Shown here in pieces: positions 1 through 12,961 of a stretch of DNA of 64,000 nucleotides (position 1 is its first letter; each line of letters opens with the position of its first letter). Below the pieces are notes generated by a model that was given only the letters and a program-made list of their open reading frames with translations, was not told the DNA's origin and ran no database searches. The stretch is from Tetragonia tetragonoides (Eukaryota; Streptophyta; Magnoliopsida; Caryophyllales; Aizoaceae), in NCBI GenBank assembly GCA_038025085.1, contig CM076142.1, positions 3,757,501 to 3,821,500 of the forward strand, read 5' to 3'. The translations under genes were made by a program, and so were the position numbers.

Positions 1-939
1 AACCCATCTTTTAACCGAAAGCTCCTGAACTACTATATACTCACTGTACATGTAACATCAAAGACATCAATAGAAACACACCTGAAATGATCTCTTGAAG
101 AACACACACCTCAGTACTTAATTTGTAAGGTCAAAAAGCCATAGGGGGTAAGAGAGTCAGAGAGAGAAATTGAGATGAGAGATGGCTAGCTAGGGTTTGT
201 ATGTGTTAGAGAGTTGTCTTTTCCATATTTGTCTGGTAGCCAGCCAATCGACTCATATCCCTAAAACATTCCAAAGCAATAAATAGGTAGTCGTTTTTAT
301 TTATAAATTTCCAACAACCCAATTTAAATTCCCTCTTTCTAGTTTCTCTCTCTTCAGATATTAGTTAGATAGTTTTGTTGTTTGTGTGATTGTGAAGCTC
401 AGAAGTGACTTCAATTCCACCCACTCATTCTTTCAATCATCATTTCATTTTTGTATGCCTAATCGACCACCACAACGCAATAGCCCGCCCTAATTAATTT
501 GTCTTTTTTTTTACTTCTCTTAGTTTTTGCAAAAATATTATATAGTGCGTCTTGTTGTAAGCCATTTCATAGGATAATGCTTAGCTTTTCTTATGAATAA
601 TAGTCTCAAAGTCAAATTTTGTGAAAGGTACTACCAGTTTTTCAGAATGATTTCTGTCTTGTCTTCAACTGTTTATTACTTGATAAAAAAAATTTGGGGT
701 TGGAGGAGGTAAAAGCAACTTTTTTTAGCTTAATAAAGAATTAGACTCTCAATTTTAAGGTTGGGAGATAATACTCCTAATTAGTAGAGCTGAACATATC
801 TTAATTCATTGTTTTCAATACCGTGCATCTTGTGGTTTTTTGTTTACATTGATAATTTTCTGCAAGTGTATACTAATTACTCTAGAATAATAAAGTTTAT
901 TTCTATGATTTGCATTGTTTATCTCCTGGATTCCGTTAT
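1..939. other. Intergenic, no gene recognised
   Basis: AT-rich DNA with short ORFs only. I see no conserved protein, tRNA or clear transposon end here. The satellite array starts at its right edge. Confidence 0.5.
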
Positions 940-3400
940 CAGGTCCTTGATAAGTTTTACGGAACACCAGTGTAAGGGTCTGAACACCGAAAACATGGAT
1001 GATATCGAAGTTTGGAGATCCTAATGGCCCTTCCGGGGCACCGAGGGTCCTCTAAGGTCATGATAGACCCCCCGAAGAAGTTTGGGCAAAATGACACCCT
1101 GGTCCTGGGAAGCCAAAAACGTAGGCTAATCCACTATTTTTGGGTTTCGAGAAGGCACTGGAACGAAGGTGGATATTTTCGCACCACATCGCAAGGGATG
1201 CCCTTAGGGAACATGGGAGACTCTCAGGGTCAGTTATAGGGTCCTTGATAAGCTTGTAAGTGCGTTTTTACGGAACACCAATGTAAGGCCCCAAACATCG
1301 AAAACCTGGGTGATATCGAAGTTTGGGGATCCTGATGACTCTCCCGGGCACCGAGAGTTCTCTAAGGTCATTATAGACCCCCCGGACAATTTGAACAAAA
1401 ATGACACCCGGGCCAGGAAAGCCGAAAACATAGGCTATAATCCACGTTTTTTGGGCTTTCGGAAGGCCTCGAAACAAAGATGAGTATTTTTGCGCCACAT
1501 CGCAAGAGACACCCCTAGGGAACATGGGAGGCTCCCGAGGTCCGTTATCGGGACCTTGATAAGCTTGTAAGCGCGTTTTTACGGACACCAATGTAATTGT
1601 AAGGATCCGAACACCGAAAACCTAGGTGATATCGAAGTTCGAGGATCCTGATGACTCTCCTGGTGCACCGAGAGTCCTCTAAGGTTCTGATAGACCCCCC
1701 GGAGAAGTTTGGGAAAAAATGACACCCGGGCCTCGGAAAGCCGAAAACGTAGGCTATAATCCAGGGTATTTCTGGCTTACGGGATGCCCCGGAACGAAGG
1801 TGGTGTGTATTTTCGCACCAAATCGCAAGGGACACCCCTAGGGAACACGGGAGTTCCTCGGGGTCCGTTATCGGGTCCTTGATAAGCTTGTAAGGGCGTT
1901 TTTACGTACGGAACACCAATGTAAGGGCCCGAACACCGAAAACCTGGATGATATCAAAGTTCGGGGATCCTAATGACCCTCCTGGGGCACCGAGGGTCCT
2001 CTAAGGTCATGATAGACCCCCCGGAGAAATTTGGGAAAAATGACACCCGGACCGCGGTAAGCCGAAAACGTAGGCTATAATCCACTTTTTTGGGCTTCCG
2101 GGAGGCCCTGCAACGAAGGTGGGTATTTTCACTCCACATAGCAAGGGACAACCCTAGGGAACATGGGAAGTCCCCGACGTCCGTTATTGGGCCCCCGATA
2201 AGCTTGTAAGGACGTTTTTACAGAACACCAATGTAAGGGCCTGAACACCGAAACCTAGGTGATATCGAAGTTCGGGGATCCTGATGACTCTCTCGGGGCA
2301 CCGAGGGTCCTTTAAGGTCATGACAGACCCCCCGGACAATTTTGGGCAAAAATGACACCCGGGTTCCGGGAAGCCGAAAACGTAGGCTACAATAATCCAC
2401 GTTTTTTGCGATTCCGGGAGGCCCCAGAACCAAGGTGGGTATTTTTGTACCACATTGCAAGGAACACCCCTAGGGAACATGGGAGGCCCCGGCGTCCGTT
2501 ATTGAGTCCCCGATAAGCTTGTAAGGACGTTTTTTACGGAACACCAATGTAAGGGCCTGAACACCAAAACCTAGGTGATATCGAGTTCGGAGATTTTGAT
2601 GACTCTCCTGGGGCACCGAGGGTCCTTTAAGGTCATGATAGACCCCCCGGACAATTTTGGGCAAAAATGACACCCGGGCCCTGGGAAGCCGAAAACGTAG
2701 GCTATAATCCACGTTTTTTGGGCTTCCGGAAGGCCCCATAACCAAGGTGGGTATTTTCGTACCACATCACAAGGAACACCCCAGGGAACATGTGAAGCCC
2801 CTGAGGTCCGTTATCGGGTCCCTGATAAGCTTGTAAGAGCGTTTTTACGAAACACCAATGTGAGGGCCCGATCACCGAAACCTAAGTGATATTGAAGTTC
2901 GGGGATTCTGATGACCCTCCCGGGCCACCGAGGGTTCTCTAAGGTCATGGTAGACCTCCCGGAGAATTTTGGGTAAAAATGACACCCGGACCCCGGAAAG
3001 CCGAAAACGTAGGCATCCACGTTTTTTGGGCTTCCGGGCGGCCTCGAAACAAAGGTGGTTATTTTCGCGCCACATCGCAAGAGACACCCCTAGTGAACAT
3101 GGGAGGCCTCCGGGGTCCGTTATCAGGTCCTTGATAAGCTTGTAAAGGCGTTTTTACGGAACACCGATGTAACTGTAAGGGTCCGAACACCGAAAACCTG
3201 GCTGGTGATATCGAAGTCCGGGCATCCAGATGACCCTCCCGGGCCACCGAGTGTCCTCTAAGGTCATGATAGACCTCCCAGAGAAGCTTGGGCAAAAATG
3301 ACACTCGTGCCTCAAAAAATCGAAAATCAAAAATTATTATCCACGCGTTTTTTGGGCTTCTAAGAGGCCCCGAAACTATGCTGGCAATATTATTATGAAC
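940..3400. repeat. Tandem satellite array, unit about 315 bp, about 8 copies
   Basis: The word GATAAGCTTGTAA recurs near 1245, 1559, 1880, 2200, 2512, 2824 and 3134, that is every 310-321 bp, and a shortened copy opens at about 940. Each unit also carries GGAACACCAATGTAAGGG, a GTGATATCGAAGTTC block, TGATAGACCCCCCGG and GCCGAAAACGTAGGCTA, in the same order. The units are clearly GC-richer than the flanks. The overlapping ORFs of about 60-107 codons on the - strand recur with the repeat and are not genes. The last unit decays at 3300-3400 into AT-rich DNA. The same family occurs at 21421 and 23239. Confidence 0.93.
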
Positions 3401-6400
3401 TTCCTACTGCTTGACCATAGTAATTATAGTAGTACCATCTTAACTATACATGATGAGGATTAACAAATTTCTGAGCTAATATACACCATCAAAGCAGCAA
3501 GTTAGTGCAGCATATATTGTATAAATTAGTCACAGAAAAGTTCAGCATGTGTAATGTCCTTAAATAATTCTTATAAAAAACAAAGATGTCCTTGAATTAA
3601 AATTCCCTCATGTCAATGATAAATAAATACTAGATATGAAGCCCGTGTATTGCATGAGTTTGATGTTAAAATTTTAAAATAAATACACTCATATGATGTT
3701 AGTAAATGAAATCGAGGATCGAAGTATGTTGGCAATTTCACTTTGGTAGTTTGGATTCGTGTTGGACATGTAGGTAATCTTGTGCATTGCAAGATTTAGT
3801 GAAAAGTTTACATTCAATATTTTCAGTCATATGCATATATGTATCAATAGAAAAATTAAAAGAAAAATTGTCACAATCTCTTTGTTTTTCTTATATATTT
3901 GTCATTATTTTCTAAGAACTTTTTAAGTAATTTTTTCTCTTATGTGATGCTCTATGAATTATGAAACTTTTTTTTGTTAAAACTCTATAACTTATAAGTC
4001 AACCTCTTTTATTATTATCCTAAACTTTAAATATATTTGTGAACTTTACATGTTTGTTTATGTGCCGATATGCTTATGGCCGGAGATTAAGTAGTTCATC
4101 ATCTTTTTGAAATAATTTGTGAAAATGACATAATTAAATGCTATTTGTATATAAGTTTTATACTTGTATATAATATTTAGTGAAATTAGCGTTGTATACA
4201 AAGTTAATCTGATTCCCTCATTTCCAATTTGCACTGCATGATGCATCTTATTTTGTTTTTAATTTTTCTCACATTCTGTGTCCATTATGTCATTTTGTTC
4301 TGTTATATTTTGTGTCATTTTATTTTGTTCCGTTCCATTCTGTTTTACACCATTTCGTTAAAAAGAACATGATCTTCGAGTTTGTTCTTTTTCACTGAAT
4401 AACTACAAAATACCTGATATTACAACTAATAACACCAGAAAATACCTCCTTAGTTTTATAACTTAAAATTATAACTTATTTTTTTCACTTAATATTATAT
4501 CTTAATTATATTTTTGTTATTTATTTAGCTTAGTGGCTCGCATAGGTGGCACTTTTAATGCTAATCTTAAATGATTCGATAAGGTAGACGCGTCCGATGA
4601 AGTCACAAAATATGTATTTTATATATATATTAAGTGTATGTTCGTGCATTACACAATTCATGGTCAATTTAACTTGTCAATTAATCATATCGATCGAAAA
4701 TCATAAGTATAACTACCACTTATAAAACACTATTTAGTAATGTATGAATAAGCATTATTATAATCATTCTAATATCATTAACACCATATAATAGGATTAT
4801 TATGCATTATATGGGGCACATAGAACAATTCTAACTCTTATCGTTAATTTTAATTATTTTTTTTAAAATTTTTACCATATAAACTCAAAATATCGTTCAA
4901 ATGAACTTAAAATTTCCTTTTTAGTATTTATTGGTTGATTGTCTAATTGTCCATTGTTGATTGTCTATATTATAAAATTCATAAGCCAAAACTTGAAATT
5001 AAAGAAAAAACATCTGAAACTTTTTGTTTAACACATTTTTTATCCTTTTTTTTTTGGTGGGGGGTTGTGTTGGTAGTGGTGTAGTGCGATTCTACATCTT
5101 CAAAAGAAAATTTTGTATCTTATTTTTGTTTCACCTATATCAAATTAGTAAAAAATTTAAATTCGATATATTTTATTAGTAAAATTGACAAATCTCTATT
5201 AAAAATGATTAAAACTTAACATATACCTAGCTTATCTTTCTTTATTTTCACTTACTATTAAGATGTTGAATTATAATGGAGAGAGTAGCATAATGCTGCC
5301 CTGAATTATTTTTTTTCTCCTTTCTTTTTGAATGCGTTTGTTTCCCATGAATATGTTAGGGTAATTATTAGAAAGAATATGACCATGGAAATATAATTTC
5401 CTGTTTAATATTTAGAGTAAAAAATGTCGTGACTATATTTTTGTCTTATGTACATGTTTTCTAGTTGAAAAATAACTTTAAAAAACTTATTTAATTCTAG
5501 GATTTTATATGCTTGTTTAGGTGGTGCGTCGCTAAGGTTCTGTCTGCCTCAACCTAAATGTAGTCCAGTTCAGTCCAGTTATGTTCTGTTCAGTTCACTT
5601 AACGTGTAACTTTATCGCTCACACAACTTTTTATTCCAAAATAAATTCATGATGATAACTATATCATCGAAAATATCTCAAAGCATACTTTCAAATGGGT
5701 CCAATTATGTTTAGACGAATTTTAAATGGTTAACGATCAAGTTAAAAAAAAATCAATTCAATTCCGCTCAGTTAGGTAAAACAATGGAGCCTAAGTGACT
5801 CCGTTACGTAATGTTGTCATTGAAAAAACTTATTGACGCTCTCTATACTATTGCAATATGTCAATACGTAAGATATAAGACAAATTGGTCTTATTTTAAA
5901 GTGTATTTGGTGTTCTTTTTATTGGTGTAAGTTGTTTGAATTTTTGAAGCATAACATAAACGTTACACGCCTCATAATGTCTCAAATGATTTACTGGTAT
6001 AACTCTAATATTCTCTCTTTCATAACTTCTACTATTATTATTATTGTTATTGTTGTTGTTAACTCATTAGCTCTTATCAAAAAACCAAACACACAAAAAA
6101 ACTCATTAGCATAAGTAAACAGAAAAGAAATTGATAAAATGTGGCAAGTATAGGAATCATGATAGTTAATCACAAATGTAAATGGCCATCTAGCTAGTGA
6201 TTGATCGAAACATGTCTGTACATTCTATATCACTTGTCCAAGGATCTAAAGAGCATATATTATATAATGCTTGAGCAATAAGTGGGAGTACTATTAATTG
6301 TTAAGTTTTTTTTAGACAATTAAAAAGGATTTCTGAGGTGACATAACTCCAAAGAACTGGTTTAGGTGTACGAATTTTATGCAGTCGGAAAATGCCTCTA

Positions 6401-6575
6401 GATATTATGGTTAAGATTATGATTATAATTGATTGGCACTCCATATGCTCATGTAAAATGCCAATGCATAACATATGACAAAACAGGTATTGTTTTAAAG
6501 TGCGTTTCACGCTCTTTTCATTGGTGTAAGATATTTGATTTTTTGAAACATGAAACAAAAGTTATACTGCTCTTA
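3401..6575. other. Repeat-derived AT-rich intergenic DNA
   Basis: No gene recognised. At 3632-3660 a CTAGA...GCCCGTG...TTGCATGAG block resembles the start of a degenerate repeat family seen again at 7830. At 4260-4370 a degenerate TTCTGTTCCGTTCCATT-like tract occurs, and at 5563-5600 a short GTCCAGTTCAGTCCAG tract. These look like decayed small elements. No open frame shows a domain. Confidence 0.45.
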
Positions 6576-6917
6576 GGCCCCGTTTGATTCAACTGAATTT
6601 CACATAAGTGAACTTAACTTAACTAAACTGAACTAAACTGAACTGAATTGAACTTAATGACACTGAACTAAACTGAACTGAACTTAATTATCCTGAACTG
6701 AACTTAATTGCACTGAACTTAACTTAACTGAACTGAGTTGAATTACTATAATTAGTCTAATCATTATAATTATATATTATAATTATGATAATTTTAATAT
6801 AATCATAATCCGAACTGAAATGAACTTGATGGCACTGAACTGGACTCAACTGAACTGAACTGTACTCAACTGAACTGAATTTAATTTAAGTGAAATTAAG
6901 TTGAATCAAACAGAGCC
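6576..6917. mobile_element. Tourist/Harbinger-like MITE with TTA target duplication
   Basis: The left end GGCCCCGTTTGATTCAACT and the right end AGTTGAATCAAACAGAGCC are near-perfect inverted complements. Both ends are flanked by TTA (6573-6575 and 6918-6920), the target-site duplication of PIF/Harbinger-type elements. The interior is a degenerate CTGAA/TGAACT pentamer tract. There is no coding capacity, so this is a non-autonomous miniature element. Confidence 0.82.
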
Positions 6918-6974
6918 TTAATGTGTCATTATCTTTAATGATTTAGGACATGTTGTCCTCAACTTGCCAGTGAA

Positions 6975-7170
6975 GTATTTAGTAAAATTCAATTCAGTTT
7001 AGTTAAGAAAAATTTAGATCAGATCAGTTCAGTTCAGAAAAATTCAGTAGAGTTCGGTAAACCAAAGAACAAATTTACTCTTTGTAATTGTAGATTCAGT
7101 AAAAAAAAGTTCAGTTAAGAAAAATTCAGTTCAGTTCAGTAAATTTCAGTTCAGTTCAGTATTGTCCAAA
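6975..7170. repeat. Degenerate TTCAG pentamer tract
   Basis: Repeated TTCAGTTCAG words are interspersed with AAAATTCAGT. They are the reverse complement of the pentamers inside the adjacent MITE, so this is probably the opposite arm or a relic of a related element. Confidence 0.6.
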
Positions 7171-8377
7171 TAAGTTCTGTAAATAGAAGGTGAAGAGAAC
7201 ATGCCCTTACTAATATAACTCTAATATTCTTTTTTTTCTAACTTCTATTCACGGGCCCTTACTAATATAACTCTAGTATTCTCTCTTTCCTAACTTCTAT
7301 TTATGATTTATTATTGTTATTTTGTTAAAAAAAGATTTGCTAAATAATTCTAATTTTGTACAACATCTTAATAACCACATCAAAACTGGATTTCGTCATC
7401 ATCTTTTAAGGGTCTTAATAACAATGATGTCATCGGTAAAGTGTAATTTCTTCAAAACTCCAGCAACTATAACTAATACTCCTATGAGTTAAATCACATA
7501 ATAAAGATTAAGATTATGATTATTATTGATTGATGCTACATATGCTCTTATAAAACGTCAATGCATAACATATATGACAAAATAGGTATTCTTTTAAAGT
7601 GTGTTTCGCGCTCTTTTCAGTGGTGTACGATATTTGGTTTTTTGAAACATGAAATAAAAGTTATACTGCTCTTAGTGTTTCATTATCTTGCATAAATTTC
7701 CTGCCATAACTCTAATATTCTCTCTTTCCTAACTTCTATTTATGATTTATAATTGTTATTTTTTTTAAAAAAGGTTCGCTTAGGTGGACGCGTTCAATGC
7801 TGTCAGAAAATGCCTCTAATATATAGAAATTAGTAATGATGCCCGTGCGATGCACAAGTTAAGTTATATATTTTTATTATTTTCTTTGTTATTTTGTTCT
7901 TCAATATTATATATTTTAAAATATATTTACGCTAATTAAAATTGGATATGATGATATTACGTGTTAAAATTAAACATATTGTAAATGCATCTCATTTTGA
8001 AGTATTTTCCGATGCAAATACGATGGTACAAATATTACTTTTTTTGAAGATGTGTAGAAGATTACATTTGCTTTTGATCTTTCGACAAAGATTAAGTTAT
8101 AACACTTATAAAACTCTAGTTATTCATCACAAGTCAAACTCAACACTTATAAAACTCTAGTTATTCATCACAAGTCAAACTCTCAATTTTATTTTTTTTA
8201 AAAATTATTCTAATAATACATTTAATGGTGTGGCATAGCTCAAAACTCACCAAATATGTCAACTTTATATATATTGAGAAGATTATGATTAGAATGTACT
8301 ATTTACTATTACCCTCCACTTCCTTCACAACCGACCAGTGTATGGGACTTTAGTGTAGGGTTAATTAGTCATCATGA
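7171..8377. other. Intergenic repeat relics upstream of YAB2
   Basis: The segment 7790-8170 is related to the direct repeats at 45881 and 52474, sharing TGAAGTATTTTCCGATG-like and TTATAAAACTCTAG-like blocks. A 39-40 bp block containing CTTATAAAACTCTAG is tandemly duplicated at about 8103-8181. No gene is evident. Confidence 0.5.
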
Positions 8378-8482
8378 TTATTTCTTTCTCCATTATTATC
8401 TCTCTCTCTATGCACTCTTCCCTCTCTCCCCCAACACCCATCAGCCCATCATCTCTCCCTCTCTCTCTTTCTCTCTCCTCAT
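8378..8482 (+). promoter_or_regulatory. CT-rich tract just upstream of YAB2
   Basis: Dense TCTC/CTCC microsatellite DNA ends about 90 bp before the YAB2 start codon. Plant core promoters and 5' leaders often carry such Y-patches, so a leader or promoter role is inferred from position only. Confidence 0.4.
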
Positions 8483-8570
8483 CTCCTTCAATTGATAAGG
8501 GGAAGAGATCATCAATACTTTCTTTATAAATATAAATCACTGGTTTTGGAAAATTAATTTTGAGACATAC

Positions 8571-11500
8571 ATGTCAATGGATATCAGTACAACAGAACGC
8601 GTCTGCTATGTTCACTGCAACTTCTGCAACACCATTTTAGCGGTACCTTTTTTTTTTGTTTTGTTTATGCCCTTCAATTTCTCCTTTAATTTCTGAACAA
8701 TAGTCAAGTCTTTAGCTACTCTTTTTCCTTCTATTTCTGATTTTAATCAGGATTTTTTTTAATCCCCTTTTTTGTAGGGCTTGTAAGGGCAAAATATAGA
8801 TTAGGGTTCATATTAATTAGCAGAAAAAGTGTTTGGTGGGATATATTATTATTTCACAAATTTTTGCCATTTCCCAATCTATATAACAATCAGCTATATA
8901 TAGTACAGATAATATGCAATTGGTTTTGAGTTTTGAGTCATCTGGGTTTTCTCTGTGAGTAATTATTTTCAGTTATTTAACAATATATATTTGTCTAGGG
9001 AATCATATATAGTGATGACTGATGAGATAGCAGTTGCTTATGATCCATCACCTGTCACTTGTGTTGCATCAATCCAACTTTCTACCAGTCTCTCACTTTT
9101 TCTCTTTAAAAACAGCCTTTTTTTCTGTAGAGATTATACATAGAGATCTATCTACCCATTTTAATTTTTTTTTTCATTTTTTTCATATATAATAGCTAGC
9201 CCTATGAATGTGTTCATTAGCAAAAAGCTAGCCCTATATGTGTGTTGTTTCTGTAAAAGTCAGATCGTTATCATAATCCTCTCTCTTGCTTTCTTTCTTG
9301 ACTTGCGGGGGAGTGTCAGAGTTGGGAATGCAGGAGTTGCAGCGAAAATGGAAAGAGATATCTCATCTAGGGTTGTCTTTTTGCTTATCTATCTTATCTG
9401 ACCTTAAGAATTCCTTTTAATTAGTACTCGTAGTACATAAAATTCCCACAAAAACTCGCGGCCTCAAGGTGAGACCCTCTCTAACAAGCATGACATTATA
9501 CTTATGTCATGTCTGACTATTGAGGGGGTCTCACTTTAAGACTGCCTAATAGGAGACCTTTTGTAGAAATTCCCAAGAAAATTCTAGAAATACAGTATAG
9601 TCAACTAACTCTGTGTTCCTTGTTCACATACATAATAAAAATATATTTCGTGTTATATGATAGTTATTGTATGATTGTGATTTTCTTTTTCCGGTTCACA
9701 TTATGAAATTTTGGACTTGTGTCCTTATACCTACATTTCAAGGTCAAATAGAGTTAGTTTTAATTTCTTAATTAACAATTTCTTGAAAGTACTTAATAAA
9801 ATTTGAAACTTTTTAAAAATTTAGTTAACATGTTAAAGATTTTGTTAAATCGATGCTATTATTATAATGACTATATTGATTCAGGGTTTTGAATCTTGGT
9901 TTCAAGGTCTAGCATTTCTCCTTTAATTATAAAACGACACAGTATGTTATGATCATATGAAACCAATAATTTTTGTTTACCGCCATTATTAAGATGGTTA
10001 TTTAATTTTTTTAGTAATTTGCCGATGAAAAAACTTGTTTACCAAATCAAATTCTCAACAAATTTTCATCACTTTATGTACTCTCTATGATCAAATGGAA
10101 ATATATAGTGACACTGGTACATACATACAACAATGGCAGGTTAGTGTCCCTTGCAACAGCATGTACAACATGGTGACAGTAAGATGCGGGCATTGTGCCA
10201 ATCTTCTCTCTGTTAACATGCATTTCGGACCTTCTCCTCCATCTACTGCTGTTTCTCCTCAAGATTTCCAGGTACTTTTTGTTTAATTAATTTCTTGCAC
10301 TATTTAACATAAATCTAGCTTTGAAATAATAATCAATTAAATAATGTTTTGTATATTTAGTTACTTAGGCAGCATCATGATCATGAAGATGTAAGCAACA
10401 GAAGTACTACAGCAGGGTCTTCATCCACAACGACAGCAGCTGAGCATGATGATGAACAACCTAGAACTCCACACATTCGCCGTAAGTACTTAATTAACTT
10501 CATTCCCTCTCTAATTGATCTCAAATTTAAGCATCCAATTGGAACTAATTAACATCATAAAATATCGTTCGATGATGATTATTTGTTTCTCCATCTTGGC
10601 AAACTCTCAAGATCACATAAATTATTAGGAGATCTAGGTTAGTGATCAAATAAAATTATGATGTAATTAGAAGATATAGATTGAGCAAATCCTACATTTT
10701 AACCTCTTATTAGCTTCTTGAATTGGTAAGTTAATTGCTCTAGGTATCCATGAGCTAGATAGTCAGCTTAATTAGGGAACAATATTAAGCAATGCCTCTT
10801 TTTAATAAGAAACAATCACACTTTTGAAGATCTGAATATTAGATCAACGATATTGAGAACCCCTCAAAGGCCTGAACCTGTCACAAAATTATCAAACTCA
10901 AATGCAAAATTGTTGAAGTTGATTACCAGTTTGATAAAATCTTTCATACGAGAAATCCACAACAAATACTTTTTGTGTATGTATGGGTGCGTGCACTTAA
11001 TAAACTTCGGGTGTGATAATAAAACCTCATCAAAAAGGCATAGTGCGTGGAAATTAAACCCGTGACCTTTATCATGAAATAACTCAATTTAACCCCCATG
11101 CCAGAACCAAATTTGCTACTCATTTCACTTGTGAGTTGTAGCATTTACAAATTACATGGTGTTTGCAAGTCACAAAACCTATATAATTGTGAATGTTTAA
11201 TGGATAAACTGGTAAGAAACAAAAATATTATGTTGCTAATAATGCTTATTATAAGCTCTAATTTCTCTTAGCACCAAAAAAAAAAATAAGCTCTAATTTC
11301 TCTTCCGTACAATTGTGCAGCTCCAGAAAAGCGACAACGTGTTCCTTCCGCCTATAATAAATTCATAAAGTACGTATACATTTTTCAGTTAAATTATTAA
11401 TATTTTTCGTTAATTATTATTTGAATTTGATTTCAAAATCAAAATAGATTTTGTGTGCGTGTGATTGTGTGAGTGTACATTCATACTTTGTAGCATTATT

Positions 11501-12391
11501 TTTTCAATAATTCATTCTACCTATTAATTTGTTGAATTTCTTATTTCACTTATAAATAAGTACTATTAGGATTAGTAAAATGGAAAAGGTCTGATTATCA
11601 GTTGTTGTTAGTTGTAAGATTATGTGGTCCTGATTACTAAAATCTGATTTTCTGACCTTGTTTTTTGCGCTCTGATCTTTTATTGCTTGTCTTGTTGATT
11701 GGATTGCAAAGGGAGGAGATCCAAAGGATAAAAGCTGGCAATCCTGATATCAGTCATAGAGAGGCCTTCAGTGCTGCTGCTAAGAATGTGAGTATTAATT
11801 AATAAGCTGTTTAAATAATCTTACTAACAATCTACTCTTTTATTACCCAGTTTTTCTACTCAATTCTCATTTCGACATTAATTAAAGGGTGCGATTGTTT
11901 TTCTCTTATTTTCACTGATTCTTACTGATTGGGTAAGGTTTTGCTATTGATTTTTACTGATTGAGTAAGGTCCTGCCACTGATTTTCACTGATTCAGTAA
12001 GGCCTTTCCACTGATTCTCACTGATTTAATAAGGTTCTGCCACTGATTCTGTGAGTAGGTATGTGGGTCATGCCACTGATTTTCACTGATTGAGTAACTG
12101 ATTGAGTAAGGTCCAATAAGTGAAAAAGAACACACCATAAGTAGTTTATATATACACAAAAACTTGTATAAGGCGACTTAATTTTTTTTTCTCTCACATA
12201 TTAATACATAGTAGTACGTAGTTCAGTAAAAAAGAACACACTCTTACAATCGATTCATTTTGGTGATTTTGCAGTGGGCTCATTTCCCCCATATTCACTT
12301 TGGCCTAAATCTTGATGGCCAAAAGCAAACCAGCAGGTTGGATCAAACACTTCCTGGGGAAGGGGCAAACAAACCTCAAGGATTCTACTGA
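8571..12391 (+). CDS. YABBY transcription factor, YAB2-like
   Basis: Six exons join in phase to 188 aa: 8571-8642, 10140-10271, 10361-10481, 11321-11369, 11712-11787 and 12275-12391. Residues 12-45 form the YABBY C2C2 zinc finger (Cys16, Cys19, Cys40, Cys43), with the typical [13 protein letters not shown] start. A Ser/Thr-rich linker occupies about residues 66-105. The HMG-like YABBY domain (about 109-165) opens with [17 protein letters not shown] and ends with [12 protein letters not shown]. The short start and the GFY C-terminus fit YAB2 better than FIL, YAB5, CRC or INO. These nuclear DNA-binding proteins promote abaxial fate and blade growth in lateral organs (family knowledge). All splice sites are GT-AG. 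The exon 3 acceptor could instead lie 12 bp downstream at 10373. Introns 1 and 5 carry small transposons. The gene looks intact. Confidence 0.94.
9447..9565. mobile_element. Small MITE-like element in YAB2 intron 1
   Basis: The block begins CACAAAAACTCGCGGCCTCA and ends with GGAGACCTTTTGTAG, and its two halves partly fold back (GGTGAGAC against GTCTCAC). A homologous copy lies in inverted orientation at 12701-12808, sharing AGGCGGCCTCAA-like and CTCTAACAAGCATGA blocks. No clear target duplication is visible. Confidence 0.6.
11888..12136. mobile_element. MITE with internal minisatellite in YAB2 intron 5
   Basis: The left end GGTGCGATTGTTTTTCTC and the right end GAAAAAGAACACACC are imperfect inverted complements. 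Between them a 40-50 bp motif built on CCACTGATTTTCACTGATT and GAGTAAGGTC repeats about five times with changes. The terminal motif resembles that of the element at 28447. Confidence 0.6.
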
Positions 12392-12700
12392 TCAACAAAG
12401 ATTGTACTATGTCAGTAACACAAATTCAATTAGCTAGCCAATCAAGCTAAGCTGATCATCTAATATATTTATTCACATATATAGTTAAATGTCTTATATA
12501 TAAATAAATATGAATGTATGTATGCAACCTTATAGTATAACCATAAAGGAGTGATATAAATGGTGTCACCCAAACCTGAAGGAGTTTTACCCTTCAATGA
12601 GTTCTTTTTGGTATTACTTCTTTTCACTTCTTGTGATACTTCTTTTCATCTTTTTTCTTGTTTTAGATAATAACCACAAAATCTTTAAAACTTTGTAATT

Positions 12701-12808
12701 ACAATGTCTCTTATGAGGCAGCCTCAACATGGGACCATCTCTATCGACATCATGCTTGTTAGAGGCGCCTCACTTTGACTTTGAGGCCGCCTCATATGAG
12801 TTTTTGTG
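12701..12808. mobile_element. MITE-like element downstream of YAB2
   Basis: This is an inverted homologue of the element at 9447-9565. It ends with GAGTTTTTGTG and contains TCATGCTTGTTAGAGGCGCC, the complement of the other copy's core. The two copies flank YAB2 exons 2-6 in opposite orientation. Confidence 0.58.
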
Positions 12809-12921
12809 TTCTAACTAATCATTTGGCCAACCCTGGTTGAAATAGTTCACATATTTAAAGGGTCTGAAATATTGTGTGCACATGAAATAAAGAGGGAAAA
12901 ACAATAACAGAATAATAACTA

Positions 12922-12923
<2 letters not shown>

Positions 12924-12959
<36 letters not shown>
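12924..12959. repeat. (GA)n microsatellite
   Basis: About 18 uninterrupted GA units. Confidence 0.95.

Positions 12960-12961
<2 letters not shown>

Noticed and set aside
1012..3304. Many overlapping ORFs of 60-107 codons, mainly on the - strand
   Set aside because: They recur with each satellite unit, overlap in several frames and show no domain; they are by-products of the repeat.
940..3400. CRISPR-like array
   Set aside because: Repeats are long, contiguous and diverged with no unique spacers; this is a eukaryotic satellite.
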